A DNA stretch of 64,000 bases from Bog-473 sp963717455 (GTDB lineage: Bacteria; Actinomycetota; Acidimicrobiia; Acidimicrobiales; RAAP-2), in the NCBI GenBank assembly GCA_963717455.1, contig OY970336.1, positions 1,240,001 through 1,304,000 on the forward strand, given 5' to 3'. The position numbers were made by a program, and so were the translations under genes. The notes under the pieces were generated by a model. That model was not told the DNA's origin. It saw nothing but the letters and a program-made list of their open reading frames with translations, and ran no database searches. Of the stretch, positions 8,827 to 16,806 are shown piece by piece; position 1 is the stretch's first letter, and every line of letters begins with the position of its first letter.

Positions 8827-9888
8827 CTAATCGAGCGTCGAAGCCGGCAGGGGTGCCGGCGCGCCGTGCCCGCCCTTGCTCAGGTGCGGCCGGTGCCCCC
8901 ACAGCCAGCGCAGCCCGCCCTGAATCCCGTTCGGTGCCGCGATCATCGCCACGATCAGCACGATGCCGAAGATGATCGTGGCGAGGTACGCGTTCGCCCC
9001 GGTGCCCAGGTTGAAGTCCGAGGACAGCGAGGTCGACCACTGCGGCATGTAGACCAGCAGGATCCCGCCCCAGACCATGCCGATCAGCGTGCCCGTGCCA
9101 CCGAGGACCATGGCGGCGAGTAATTGGATCGACAGGGTGAGCGGGAACTCGCCCGTGTTGACGATCCCGGTGGACAGGCTCAGCAGCGCACCGCCGAGCC
9201 CGGCGCACCCCGCACTGATGGCGAAGGCCAGCACCTTGGTGCGGGCGACGTGGATCCCCGCCAGCGACGCCGCGATCTCGTCGTCGCGCACGGCCCGGAA
9301 GGCGCGGCCGTACCGGCTCCACAGGAGATTTGCCAGCAGCACCATGACGACCAGGGCCACGGCGATCTGAATCTGCGTCAGCCACTCCTCGGCGGTCAGC
9401 GAGCCCGGCGCGGTGGGGATGGTGGTGGTCAGCCCCTGGTCGCCACCGAAGGTGGCGGGCCACTTGTCGGCGACGGACGGCACCGCCAGCGCGAAGAGGA
9501 GCGTCATGCCGGCGAGGTACGGCCCCTTCAGGCGGGTGGCGGGCAGGCCGAGCACGAGGCCCGCTGCGGCGGCTACGCCGGCTGCGGCCGCCAGCTCGAG
9601 GATGAAGTTGCTCTGGGTGTGGTTCATCAGCAGCGCCATCGTGTAGGCGCCGACTGCCATGAACGCGCCGTGACCGAGCGAGATCTGGCCGTTGGCGCCA
9701 GTCAACAGGCTCAGGCCCACCAGCGCCACGATGTAGGCGGCGATCTCGCCCACCTGGTAGTCGTCGTACGAGCTGAGCCGCAGGGTCACCACGTAGAGGA
9801 CGGCCCCGGCGGCGAGAGCGAAGGGGAGGTGGCGCAGGAGTGGCTGGCGCGGCAGGCGTAGGGACCGGGCGGTCGAGGCGAGGGTCAC
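8827..9888 (-). CDS. livM: Liv-type ABC permease (LivM)
   Basis: 353 aa inner-membrane permease with about nine hydrophobic segments. It carries the LivM landmarks LSLLTGANGQISLGHGAFMAVGAY near residues 59-82 and the cytoplasmic loop RAVRDDEIAASLAGIHV that docks to the ATPases. The GTG start overlaps the livH end within a few bases (9888 against stop 9890-9892). It would pair with LivH at 9890-10768. Confidence 0.92.
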   Translation of the reverse strand: MTLASTARSLRLPRQPLLRHLPFALAAGAVLYVVTLRLSSYDDYQVGEIAAYIVALVGLSLLTGANGQISLGHGAFMAVGAYTMALLMNHTQSNFILELAAAAGVAAAAGLVLGLPATRLKGPYLAGMTLLFALAVPSVADKWPATFGGDQGLTTTIPTAPGSLTAEEWLTQIQIAVALVVMVLLANLLWSRYGRAFRAVRDDEIAASLAGIHVARTKVLAFAISAGCAGLGGALLSLSTGIVNTGEFPLTLSIQLLAAMVLGGTGTLIGMVWGGILLVYMPQWSTSLSSDFNLGTGANAYLATIIFGIVLIVAMIAAPNGIQGGLRWLWGHRPHLSKGGHGAPAPLPASTLD

Positions 9889-9889
9889 G

Positions 9890-10768
9890 TCACACCCGCC
9901 TCGCCGGAGGCCGGGCGAAGATGCCCTCCGGACGGGCCATCAGGGCGACCATGAGGAGCGCCAGCGCGCCGAGCGGCTCGAGCCCCGACCCGAGATACCC
10001 GCCCACGTAGGAGATGCACAGGCCCGCGATCAGCCCGCCCACGAGGGCGCCCACCGGGCTCTCGAGGCCACCGATGACCGCCGCCGTGAAGCCGTAGACG
10101 AGGATCAGGTCCATGTAATAGGGGCCGAACGACCGCGTCGGCGCGACCAGGAGGCCGGCCAGCGAGCCGGCGATGCCGGCCAGGCCCCACCCGAGCGTGA
10201 GGAGGATGCCGACGCGCACGCCGAGGAGCCGGGCGATCTCGCGGGAGAAGGCGGTCGCACGCATGCGGAGTCCGAGCGCGGTGTAACGGAAGAGCACCAG
10301 CGTGCCGGCCATCAGGGCGAGGACCACGATCACAATGAAGAGGTCGAAGTGCGAGAAGGCGATCGTGGTGCTGCCGACTTTCAGACCGGCTTGCGAGAAG
10401 GCGGCCGGGAACCCTCGGCTGGCGTTGCCGTAGATGGCGCCGGCCAGTCCCTCGAAGACGACCAGCAGCCCGATGGTGACGATCACCGGGTTGAGCTCCG
10501 ACCGCCCGTGCAGTGGCCGGATCAGGACGCGCTCCGTCACCGCCCCGATGGCGAAGCCGATGACGAGCACCAGGACGAAGGCCCACCAGTAACCGACGCC
10601 GCGCGACAGCAGGCTGAACGCGATGAACGTCGTGAGCATGCCGGCTGCACCCTGCGCGAAGTTGATGATCTTGGTCGCCCGGTAGATGAGGACCAGCGCC
10701 AGCGCCAGCGTCGCGTAGACCATCCCGTTGGCGACACCGTTGAGCGTGTAGTCGAGGAAGAGGCTCAC
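9890..10768 (-). CDS. livH: Liv-type ABC permease (LivH)
   Basis: 292 aa inner-membrane permease. It starts with the usual short LivH N-terminus (SLFLDYTLNGVANGMVYATLAL) and has the RATKIINFAQGAAGML loop near residue 30. The GTG at 10768 lies four bases after the livF stop. An upstream start at 10828 would overlap livF by 56 bp and add a non-family extension, so I prefer 10768. It ends in a small arginine-rich tail that contacts livM by overlap. Confidence 0.9.
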   Translation of the reverse strand: MSLFLDYTLNGVANGMVYATLALALVLIYRATKIINFAQGAAGMLTTFIAFSLLSRGVGYWWAFVLVLVIGFAIGAVTERVLIRPLHGRSELNPVIVTIGLLVVFEGLAGAIYGNASRGFPAAFSQAGLKVGSTTIAFSHFDLFIVIVVLALMAGTLVLFRYTALGLRMRATAFSREIARLLGVRVGILLTLGWGLAGIAGSLAGLLVAPTRSFGPYYMDLILVYGFTAAVIGGLESPVGALVGGLIAGLCISYVGGYLGSGLEPLGALALLMVALMARPEGIFARPPARRV

Positions 10769-10772
10769 GGTG

Positions 10773-11480
10773 TCAGAACCCGAGGTAGTGGTGACGCAGA
10801 GCGTCGTCGGCGGCCACGGTTGCGGCATCGTCGGAGACGACGATCTGGCCGAGGTTGAGGATCACCGCATGGTGCGACACCGACAGGGCGCTGCGGGCGT
10901 TCTGCTCGACGAGCACCACGGTGAGGTCCGTGCCCTCGGTCTGGTCGCGGATCAACGCCATCAGCTGCGCGGTGACCATCGGGGCCAGCCCGAGACTCGG
11001 TTCGTCGAGCAGGAGGAGGCGCGGCCGCGAGATGAGGGCCCGGCCCAGGACGAGCATCTGGCGCTCACCGCCTGAAAGGGTGGACGCGTTCCGCTTCCGG
11101 AAGGTCTCGAGACGTGGGAACATCTCGAGGATCTCCGCGATGGCGGCCTGTCGTTGCTGGCGGCGCAGGCACCACAGGGTCGCCAGGCGGAGGTTCTCCT
11201 CGACCGTCAGCTCCTCTATCACCCCGCGTCCCTCGGGCACGTGGGCGACGCCCAGGCGCGCGATGGTCTCTACGTTGCGCCCGAGCAGCGGGTCCCCGTC
11301 GAAGCGCACCGACCCCCCGCGCGGCTTCACCAGGCCCGAGATCGTGCGCAGCAGTGTGCTCTTCCCCGCGCCGTTGGCCCCGAGCACTGCAGTCACGGCC
11401 CCGGGCTTAGCGACGAAGGAGACCGAGCGGAGCGCCTGCACGGCGCCGAAGGAGACGCTGAGGTCGCGGACCTCAAGCAC
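10773..11480 (-). CDS. livF: Liv-type ABC transporter ATPase (LivF)
   Basis: 235 aa. Walker A GANGAGKS near residues 34-41, LSGGERQ signature, LLLLDEPSLGLAP as Walker B plus D-loop, and LVEQNARSAL as the H-loop region typical of LivF. The GTG start overlaps the end of the upstream LivG gene by 8 bp. It forms the ATPase dimer with LivG at 11473-12393 for the second importer. Confidence 0.93.
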   Translation of the reverse strand: MLEVRDLSVSFGAVQALRSVSFVAKPGAVTAVLGANGAGKSTLLRTISGLVKPRGGSVRFDGDPLLGRNVETIARLGVAHVPEGRGVIEELTVEENLRLATLWCLRRQQRQAAIAEILEMFPRLETFRKRNASTLSGGERQMLVLGRALISRPRLLLLDEPSLGLAPMVTAQLMALIRDQTEGTDLTVVLVEQNARSALSVSHHAVILNLGQIVVSDDAATVAADDALRHHYLGF

Positions 11481-12393
11481 GGTCGGTCTCCGAGTGACCG
11501 GTCGAGCGGCGGTCGTGCACCTCGTCCCCGAGGTAGGCGCTCACCACGGCGGGGTCGGTGCGGATGGCGTCGGGGGTGCCGGTGGCGATCACCTGTCCGA
11601 AGTTGAGGACGACGATGCGATCGCACACCGACATGACCAGGTCCATGTGGTGCTCGACGAGGAGCACGGACATGCGCTCGGTCAGGCCGCGGATCCTCGA
11701 GCCCAGCGCGTCCATCTGGCTCTCGGACAGCCCGCTGGCGGGCTCGTCGAGCATGAGGAGCTGCGGCTCGGCCATGAGGGCGCGGGCCAGTGCGGTGCGC
11801 TTTTGTATCGCGTAGGGCAGTGCGGACGGGAGCCGGCGGGCATAGTCGGCCGCGCCGAGCTCGTCGAGGAGCTCGAGGGCCCGGGCCGCCACCCGCCGTT
11901 CCTCCCGGCTCGACCGCCACAGCCCGAGGAAGGCCGAGGCCAGGTCGCTGCGGAGCGTCGGCTCGGCGCCGAGCATCACGTTCTCGTGCACTGTCAGCCC
12001 GGCGCACAGCCCGATGCCCTGGAGGGTGCGCGCGATCCCGAGCTTGGCCAGGTCGTGCGGGTGGTGCCTGCGCAGGACCGTGCCACGGTGGCGGATGGTG
12101 CCCGCGTTCGGATGGACGAAGCCGCAGATGACGTTGAACAGGGTGGTCTTGCCCGCGCCGTTGGGCCCGATGACGCCGACGACCTCGCCGCTGCCGACCG
12201 CCATCGACACCTCGTCGAGGGCCAGGAGGCCACCGAAGCCGGCGCTGACCTGATCGACCACGAGGAGGGCGGTGTCGTCCCCGGGCGCGTCCCCATGCCC
12301 TGCTGATGTGGTCGAGGCCTCGGTGATCGGGGCCACCGGGAGGGACCTACCCGGGCAGGGGAACAGTGCGGACCAGCCCTGGGCGCGCCCCAC
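11473..12393 (-). CDS. livG: Liv-type ABC transporter ATPase (LivG)
   Basis: Up to 306 aa. The core begins near residue 42 (ALLVVDQVSAGFGGLLALDEV). Walker A GPNGAGKT, Walker B LLMLDEPASGL, H-loop LVEHHMD, and the LivG end SAYLGDEV are all present. The signature region reads LPYAIQKRTALARAL, a common LivG variant. The start is uncertain: GTG at 12393 and GTG at 12336 are both in frame, neither has a clear ribosome-binding site, and the family normally starts close to the latter. It is the promoter-proximal gene of the operon, and a CRP-like site lies upstream at 12575-12590. Confidence 0.88.
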   Translation of the reverse strand: MGRAQGWSALFPCPGRSLPVAPITEASTTSAGHGDAPGDDTALLVVDQVSAGFGGLLALDEVSMAVGSGEVVGVIGPNGAGKTTLFNVICGFVHPNAGTIRHRGTVLRRHHPHDLAKLGIARTLQGIGLCAGLTVHENVMLGAEPTLRSDLASAFLGLWRSSREERRVAARALELLDELGAADYARRLPSALPYAIQKRTALARALMAEPQLLMLDEPASGLSESQMDALGSRIRGLTERMSVLLVEHHMDLVMSVCDRIVVLNFGQVIATGTPDAIRTDPAVVSAYLGDEVHDRRSTGHSETDRA

Positions 12394-12574
12394 GAGCAGT
12401 CATTGCGTACCAGCCCCCCGGCATCGACCGTGACGTTACAACCTTCGACATATGAGCGCGGGGTAATTGCAATGGAGTGACGGCCGGGTCGAAGGCGGCG
12501 ACCGCGCCCTGCAGGGTCAGCGGGATCGAACGCCTCGGAAAGCCGCTCCGTAGCGCCCCCTGCACCGGGGTGCT

Positions 12575-12590
12575 TGTGATGCAGATCACT
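12575..12590. promoter_or_regulatory. CRP/GlxR-like binding site upstream of livG
   Basis: TGTGATGCAGATCACT matches the TGTGA-N6-TCACA consensus of CRP-family regulators in nine of ten arm positions. It lies about 180 bp upstream of the livG start. It shares TGTGAT..AGATCAC with a second, perfect site at 61149-61164. In actinobacteria the cognate proteins (Crp, GlxR) bind cAMP and control carbon and amino-acid uptake. Confidence 0.55.
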
Positions 12591-12798
12591 CGTGACCGAG
12601 TGGGCGCAGAGAGGCACCCGGCGACCACGTCGGCGACGATGCGACGGTCGTGCTGCGCGCTCACCTCGAGCGGACGTCCGACTGCAACGTGGAGGTCGCT
12701 GTCAACCTTTCGGCGGCTTCTCCCGGGGTGCACTGCTCCGACCTGCTCGGCGAGAGCGCCAGGCCCGGAGCCAGGCGCTATATCCACCTAAATACGAT

Positions 12799-12809
12799 TG
12801 ACTTAGTCA
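12799..12809. promoter_or_regulatory. Candidate operator palindrome TGACTTAGTCA
   Basis: Perfect 5+1+5 palindrome in an A+T-rich patch 23 bp before the ATG of the cupin gene. It could be an operator or overlap a promoter (TTGACT overlaps it). No regulator is adjacent. Confidence 0.35.
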
Positions 12810-12831
12810 GATTTACCGATACCCTCGCCCA

Positions 12832-13290
12832 ATGCCCCGCGGCGATGCACCTGGCCCGACGCCGCGGCGCCGGGTCGGCGGAGACCGACGGGGCACCGAG
12901 AGGTTCCCCGGGAGCGTCCGTCCCGCCGCCATCGCGCGGCGACTGGCCCCTGCCATCCACTGGCCCGGCGCCCTCGAAGTCGAGGAGCGCTCGTGGAAGT
13001 TGGTGGCCCGGACCCCTGACTTCGACGCCTGGCTCATCGCGTGGCCGAGAGGAGGGAAGGTCGAGCTGCATGACCACGGAGCGTCGAGCGGCGCGGTGAG
13101 CGTGATCGCCGGCACCCTGGTCGAGGCGGTTCCCTGGCGGGAGGACTCGGGTCGGTTGGCGCTGGTGCGCCACGAGCTGCGGCCCGGCACGACGCTCGAG
13201 TTCGGCACCGGGCGCGTGCACGACGTGACCAACGAGTCCGACGAATATACGCTCAGCCTGCACGTGTACAGCCCGCGCTCGTCTCCATGA
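12832..13290 (+). CDS. Cysteine-dioxygenase-like cupin protein
   Basis: 152 aa small cupin. Cysteine dioxygenases oxidise L-cysteine to cysteine sulfinate with a non-heme Fe(II) held by three histidines. Here H80 and H82 lie in VELHDHGASSGAVSVIAGTL and a third candidate, H130, in TGRVHDVTN, matching the short bacterial CDO type. The first 40 residues are Arg/Pro-rich and poorly conserved-looking. There is no ribosome-binding site before 12832, so a later or leaderless start is possible. The stop overlaps a 34-codon frame, which in turn overlaps the rhodanese gene: a sulfur-metabolism unit. Confidence 0.75.
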   Translation: MPRGDAPGPTPRRRVGGDRRGTERFPGSVRPAAIARRLAPAIHWPGALEVEERSWKLVARTPDFDAWLIAWPRGGKVELHDHGASSGAVSVIAGTLVEAVPWREDSGRLALVRHELRPGTTLEFGTGRVHDVTNESDEYTLSLHVYSPRSSP

Positions 13291-13391
13291 CCTTCTACGA
13301 GCTCTCCGGGGGCCGCTTGGTGGCGGGAGGCCGGCGCTGGGCGTACGAGGGCCACGAGGATCCGGACGCCGCCGAGGCCACCGCCCTGTGA
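13287..13391 (+). CDS. Small 34-aa ORF coupled between cupin and rhodanese genes
   Basis: ATG at 13287 overlaps the cupin stop as ATGA, and its TGA overlaps the rhodanese GTG start as GTGA. It encodes 34 residues, aromatic and glycine-rich at the start (TFYELSGGRLVAGGRRWAYE) and acidic at the end. Because it is framed exactly by two translational couplings, it may be a real small protein or a ribosome relay. I do not recognise a family. Confidence 0.45.
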   Translation: MTFYELSGGRLVAGGRRWAYEGHEDPDAAEATAL

Positions 13392-13780
13392 CTGCCCGCT
13401 CCGCCGACGAGATCCTTGCATCAGCGCGGCAGCAGATCGACCGGGTCGAACCACACGAGCTCGAGCGGCTCCATGTCGGCGGCGCCCTCGTGGTCGACAT
13501 CCGCCCCGAGCGCCAGCGAGCCTCCGAAGGCGAGCTCGGGTTCGGGGTCGTCGTCGAGCGCAACGTGCTCGAGTGGCGTTTCGATCTGCAGGGGAGCCAC
13601 GCCCTGCCCGAGGTGCGGGACTACGACCAGCAGGTCGTCGTGGTCTGCTCCGAGGGGTACGCGTCGAGCCTGGCCGCCGCGTCGCTCCGCCAGCTCGGCT
13701 TCTCCCGAGCCGCGGACCTCGCCGGCGGGTACGTCGCCTGGCAAAACTGGCGGCGCGAGCCCGCCGCGCCGACTGCGTGA
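13388..13780 (+). CDS. Rhodanese-like sulfurtransferase domain protein
   Basis: 130 aa single-domain rhodanese. Sulfane sulfur would be carried on C87 in the loop CSEGYASS (active-site CX5 loop), with the preceding strand QQVVVV and the DIRPERQR loop of the fold at residues 37-44. The GXV(A/E)AW-type ending is LAGGYVAWQNW, standard for the family. Translation is coupled through the upstream 34-codon frame to the cysteine-dioxygenase-like cupin, so it probably handles sulfur released in cysteine turnover. Confidence 0.88.
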   Translation: MTARSADEILASARQQIDRVEPHELERLHVGGALVVDIRPERQRASEGELGFGVVVERNVLEWRFDLQGSHALPEVRDYDQQVVVVCSEGYASSLAAASLRQLGFSRAADLAGGYVAWQNWRREPAAPTA

Positions 13781-13801
13781 CACTTCTCGCAGCGCTCCCT
13801 T

Positions 13802-14449
13802 CTAGCCCCGGGTGAAGAGCGCGGCCGCCTCCCCGTTCAACCGGCCCGCCGGCAGCAGCCGGCCGCACGCCACGAGCGCCAGGGCCTGCGCCGACCCCCT
13901 CACCACGGCGCCGGACCCGCACGACCAGGCGAGGTCGTCGGCCCGCAGCTCCACCCCGGAGAGGTCGACGCCGAAGAAATTCGGCGCACCCGGACCGGCG
14001 ACGATCCCGAGGACCCGGGCGATGCGCTCGTCGGGCACACGCCGGTCCAGCGGTACCGCCTCGATGATGTCGAGGCCGTGGATCACGCAGTGTGTCAGCG
14101 CGCCCTCCATCCCACCCCCCGGCGGCTGCCAGCCGTGGAGCGCCTCGGCGCGCAGGTCGGCGATGAGCAACGCCGCACCGAGCGCGCCGTCCCGCGCCGC
14201 CACCATGTCCGAGAGGCGGGTGAAGTCGCCACCGGCGGCCTCGAGCTCGGCCATGAAGGACGGGCCTGAGTAGCGCGCCGGCATCGTCATGTGCGCCACG
14301 ACCTCCCGGGTACGCCAGCCCTCGCAGAGTGACGGCGCGTCCCACACCGCTGGATCCGACGCCTCCAAGAGGTCCGCCAGCGCGCGGTACTCGTCCGCGA
14401 CGGCTGCGGCGACGTCCGTCTCGGACTGCAGTGTGGTGTCGAGTTTCAT
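13802..14449 (-). CDS. DinB/mycothiol-dependent maleylpyruvate isomerase-type protein
   Basis: 215 aa four-helix-bundle metalloprotein of the DinB-like superfamily (TIGR03083/TIGR03086 type). H53 in VAHMTMP and the pair H119/H123 in LTHCVIHGLDI fit the metal triad. The frame is open much further upstream, but the ATG at 14449 overlaps the stop of the SRPBCC gene as ATGA and has AAGGAGG upstream. It is third in an ArsR-SRPBCC-DinB operon. These proteins are thought to use mycothiol as a cofactor; the substrate is unknown. Confidence 0.82.
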   Translation of the reverse strand: MKLDTTLQSETDVAAAVADEYRALADLLEASDPAVWDAPSLCEGWRTREVVAHMTMPARYSGPSFMAELEAAGGDFTRLSDMVAARDGALGAALLIADLRAEALHGWQPPGGGMEGALTHCVIHGLDIIEAVPLDRRVPDERIARVLGIVAGPGAPNFFGVDLSGVELRADDLAWSCGSGAVVRGSAQALALVACGRLLPAGRLNGEAAALFTRG

Positions 14450-14931
14450 GGAGATGCCTCCTTGTCCGAAGATTCCGACGCGGTGAACCCGGCGAGATAT
14501 GCGTCGAAGCGGTCGAGCGAGCTCAGGAAGCCGGCCTGGGCCTTGGGGAGGAGGAACGCCTCGGGCACGAACCTCTGGTGGATCCGCACCTCGGTGCGCT
14601 GCGGCCCCAGCGCCACGAACTGCGTCGTCACCTGCATGCCGGAATGCGACTCGGTCCACGACAGCAGCTCGGGCGGGCGCACCTCGTCGTAGACGGCCCG
14701 TGTCGCGTACTCATTGCCGTCCGCATCATTGACCATCACGGTCTCGAACACACCACCCGGCCTGGCGTCGACCGCGATGCGGTGGCGCGGGGCGCTCACG
14801 CCCTTCGGGCCCCAGAAGTGCGTGAGATGGTCAGGGTCGGTCATGCAGCGGAAGACGAGCTCCCGCGGTGCGTCGAAGACCCGGGTGAAACGGAGCTCAT
14901 TGGGCGCAGTGGCGCCGCCGTGCTCATCCAC
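14446..14931 (-). CDS. SRPBCC (AHSA1/START-like) domain protein
   Basis: 161 aa. The fold is recognised from LRFTRVFDAPRELVFRCMTDPDHLTHFWGP at the N-terminus and VYDEVRPPELLSWTES in the middle. These helix-grip proteins bind hydrophobic ligands in a cavity. The GTG start at 14931 overlaps the end of the ArsR gene (its TGA is 14924-14926). ArsR plus AHSA1 is a frequent pair in actinobacteria, where the repressor controls the small-molecule-binding partner. Confidence 0.85.
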   Translation of the reverse strand: MDEHGGATAPNELRFTRVFDAPRELVFRCMTDPDHLTHFWGPKGVSAPRHRIAVDARPGGVFETVMVNDADGNEYATRAVYDEVRPPELLSWTESHSGMQVTTQFVALGPQRTEVRIHQRFVPEAFLLPKAQAGFLSSLDRFDAYLAGFTASESSDKEASP

Positions 14932-15307
14932 GGTCGCGCCCCTTCCCTCGCCGTGACGCCGTCGCTGCCGGCTGCCGCTGGATGTCGGCCAGGAGGGCAT
15001 CGAGCTTGTCGAAGCGCTCGTCCCACACGCGCCGGTTGGCGCCGATCCAGTCCAGTGCGCCGTCGAGCGCCTCGACCTCGAGGTGACAGGGCCGGAACTG
15101 GGCGTCGCGCCGCCGCGAGATGAGGCCGCTGCGCTCGAGCACCTTGAGGTGCTTGGAGATCCCCGGCAGCGACATGTCGAAGGGAGCGGCCAGGTCGCCG
15201 ACGGTGGCGTCGCCCCGGGCCAGCCGGGCCACGATGGCCCGCCGGGTGGGGTCCGCCAGCGCGGCGAACGCCGCATCGAGACGCTCCGCGGTCATCGTCA
15301 TGGTCAT
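14924..15307 (-). CDS. ArsR-family winged-helix transcriptional regulator
   Basis: 127 aa DNA-binding repressor type. The fold reads ALADPTRRAIVARLARGDATVGDLAAPFDMSLPGISKHLKVLERSGLISRRRD, which is the classic ArsR helix-turn-helix (recognition helix SLPGISKHLKVL at about 46-57). No cysteine metal site is visible, as expected for the AHSA1-linked branch. The N-terminus MTMTMT contains three ATG codons in a row of six. A good promoter lies immediately upstream, so transcripts may be leaderless. Confidence 0.9.
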   Translation of the reverse strand: MTMTMTAERLDAAFAALADPTRRAIVARLARGDATVGDLAAPFDMSLPGISKHLKVLERSGLISRRRDAQFRPCHLEVEALDGALDWIGANRRVWDERFDKLDALLADIQRQPAATASRRGKGRDRG

Positions 15308-15336
15308 ATTTGACCAGATGGTTAGTTAGCTGTCAA
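15308..15336 (-). promoter_or_regulatory. Promoter of the ArsR operon
   Basis: On the minus strand TTGACA (15331-15336) and TCAAAT (15308-15313) are separated by 17 bp, a consensus -35 with a four-of-six -10. The -10 abuts the first ATG of the ArsR gene, so transcription would begin inside the MTMTMT codons. Confidence 0.55.
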
Positions 15337-15405
15337 GTTAAATACTGGGCAGCTTCTGCTAGCCTTCGTCCTTGCGGTGCTACCCGGACTGAACGGAGGC
15401 CCGTC

Positions 15406-15987
15406 GTGCTGCTGCAGGTCATCACTGGCACCACCCGCGAGGGCCGGTTCAGCGAGCGAGTGGCGCAGTGGGTCATGAGCTGCCTCTGGGGGCACGACGC
15501 GTTCGAGGTTGAGCTGGTCGACCTGCGCGAGCACCCACTTCCCTTCTTCGACGGCGACCCGCCGGCTCGGACGGGCCGCGACTATGCCAACAAGGCCGTG
15601 GCTCGGTTCGGCGGCGTCATCGACCGCGCCGACGGGTACGTGATCCTCACCGCGGAGTACAACCACGGCTATCCGGCGGTGTTGAAGAACGCCCTCGACT
15701 CGACGTTCACAGAGTGGCGGCGCAAGCCTGTGGCATTCGTCGGCTGGGGCAATACTGGTGGGGCACGCGCCGTTGAGCAGTTGCGGGCCGTGGCGGTGGA
15801 ATTCGAGATGGCACCCATGCGCCACGCCGTCCACGTGCTGCCCGAGGTCATGCGCGCCATCTTCCGGGCGGACGACCCCGAGGACCCAACGCACTTCGCG
15901 CCCCTCGAGCCCCGGCTCGCTCTGTTGGTCGAGGACCTCGAGTGGTGGATGCGGGCGCTCGCGACGGCGAGGAGCGCGGGCGGGTAG
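15406..15987 (+). CDS. NADPH-dependent FMN reductase (flavodoxin-like)
   Basis: 193 aa. Flavodoxin-fold reductase or quinone reductase. ITGTTREGRFSERVAQWV forms the FMN phosphate loop at the N-terminus, and ILTAEYNHGYPAVLKNALDS is the second flavin loop typical of the family (LKNALD). The frame starts earlier, but the GTG at 15406 with GGAGG eight bases upstream is the natural start. It is divergent from the ArsR operon. Confidence 0.88.
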   Translation: MLLQVITGTTREGRFSERVAQWVMSCLWGHDAFEVELVDLREHPLPFFDGDPPARTGRDYANKAVARFGGVIDRADGYVILTAEYNHGYPAVLKNALDSTFTEWRRKPVAFVGWGNTGGARAVEQLRAVAVEFEMAPMRHAVHVLPEVMRAIFRADDPEDPTHFAPLEPRLALLVEDLEWWMRALATARSAGG

Positions 15988-16047
15988 ACCGGGTCACGGC
16001 TTCGTCCCACGGCATCCGGGGACGCCATCGTGACGGGAGGAACGAGT

Positions 16048-16806
16048 ATGGACGACCCACTGCCGGCGCTGCGCAACTCAGTCGGCCGGCTCCACCAGCT
16101 CTGCCGCGGCCTCGACGACGCCCAGCTCGAGATGCAGTCCTACGACAGCGAGTGGTCGATCGTCGACGTGCTGTCGCACCTCGGCTCGGCGGCGGTCATC
16201 ATGCGCCGCCGCCTGGACGACTCGCTGGCCGGTGTCGAGACAGCGGAGGACGTCGCGCCGGCGGTGTGGGACGAGTGGAACGCCAAATCACCCAGGGCCA
16301 AGGCCGATGACGCGCTCGTCGCCGACGAGAGCGTGCTGGAGGCTCTCGAATCGGTGAGCCAAGAGGACCGCCTCCGCCTGCGCTTCGCCATGGGCCCCCT
16401 CAGCTTCGGGTTCGACGAGTTCACGGCGCTGCGCCTCAACGAGCACGCGTTCCATACCTGGGACATTGAGGTGGTGTTCGACGACGACGCGCATCTCCCC
16501 GGCGATGCCGTGGCGGTGGTGGTGGACAACGTGGGGCTCATCGCCCGCTTCACCGGCCGGCCGACCGGCGATGTGCGCGACATCGCAGTCCGCACCACCG
16601 ACCCGGCGCGGGACTTCGTCCTCAGGCTGTCGGCCGACGCCGTGGAGCTCGGCGCCGGCGCAGGCGGGGACGAGCGAGACCTGCTGCTGCCGGCCGAGGC
16701 CTTCTGCCGGCTTGTCTACGGGAGGCTCGACCCGGACCACACGCCGGCCTTCACGGGCGACGAGTCGGTCCTCGACACCCTGCGCGCCGTCTTCCCCGGC
16801 CCCTAG
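16048..16806 (+). CDS. DinB/maleylpyruvate isomerase N-terminal domain protein
   Basis: 252 aa. The N-terminal helical bundle has the pattern DSEWSIVDVLSHLGSAA, with H51 as the first metal ligand, and RLNEHAFHTWDIEV further on as the second cluster (NEHxxHTWD). A C-terminal segment of about 80 residues (FTGRPTGDVRDIAVRTT...) forms the extra domain seen in mycothiol-dependent members. The ATG at 16048 has GGGAGGAACG before it and is preferred to the GTG at 16030. Substrate unknown. Confidence 0.85.
   Translation: MDDPLPALRNSVGRLHQLCRGLDDAQLEMQSYDSEWSIVDVLSHLGSAAVIMRRRLDDSLAGVETAEDVAPAVWDEWNAKSPRAKADDALVADESVLEALESVSQEDRLRLRFAMGPLSFGFDEFTALRLNEHAFHTWDIEVVFDDDAHLPGDAVAVVVDNVGLIARFTGRPTGDVRDIAVRTTDPARDFVLRLSADAVELGAGAGGDERDLLLPAEAFCRLVYGRLDPDHTPAFTGDESVLDTLRAVFPGP

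Larger units (their letters stand above)
12394..12831. other. Divergent intergenic region between the second Liv operon and the cupin/rhodanese operon
   Basis: 438 bp between divergently transcribed operons. It contains a CRP-like palindrome (12575-12590) and an A+T-rich patch around 12780-12820 with the perfect palindrome TGACTTAGTCA (12799-12809). Short frames exist but look random. Promoters for both operons must lie here. Confidence 0.5.

Noticed and set aside
12832..12850. Normal ribosome-binding site for the cupin gene
   Set aside because: No purine-rich site precedes the ATG at 12832. The true start may be internal or the message leaderless, so I did not annotate a site.
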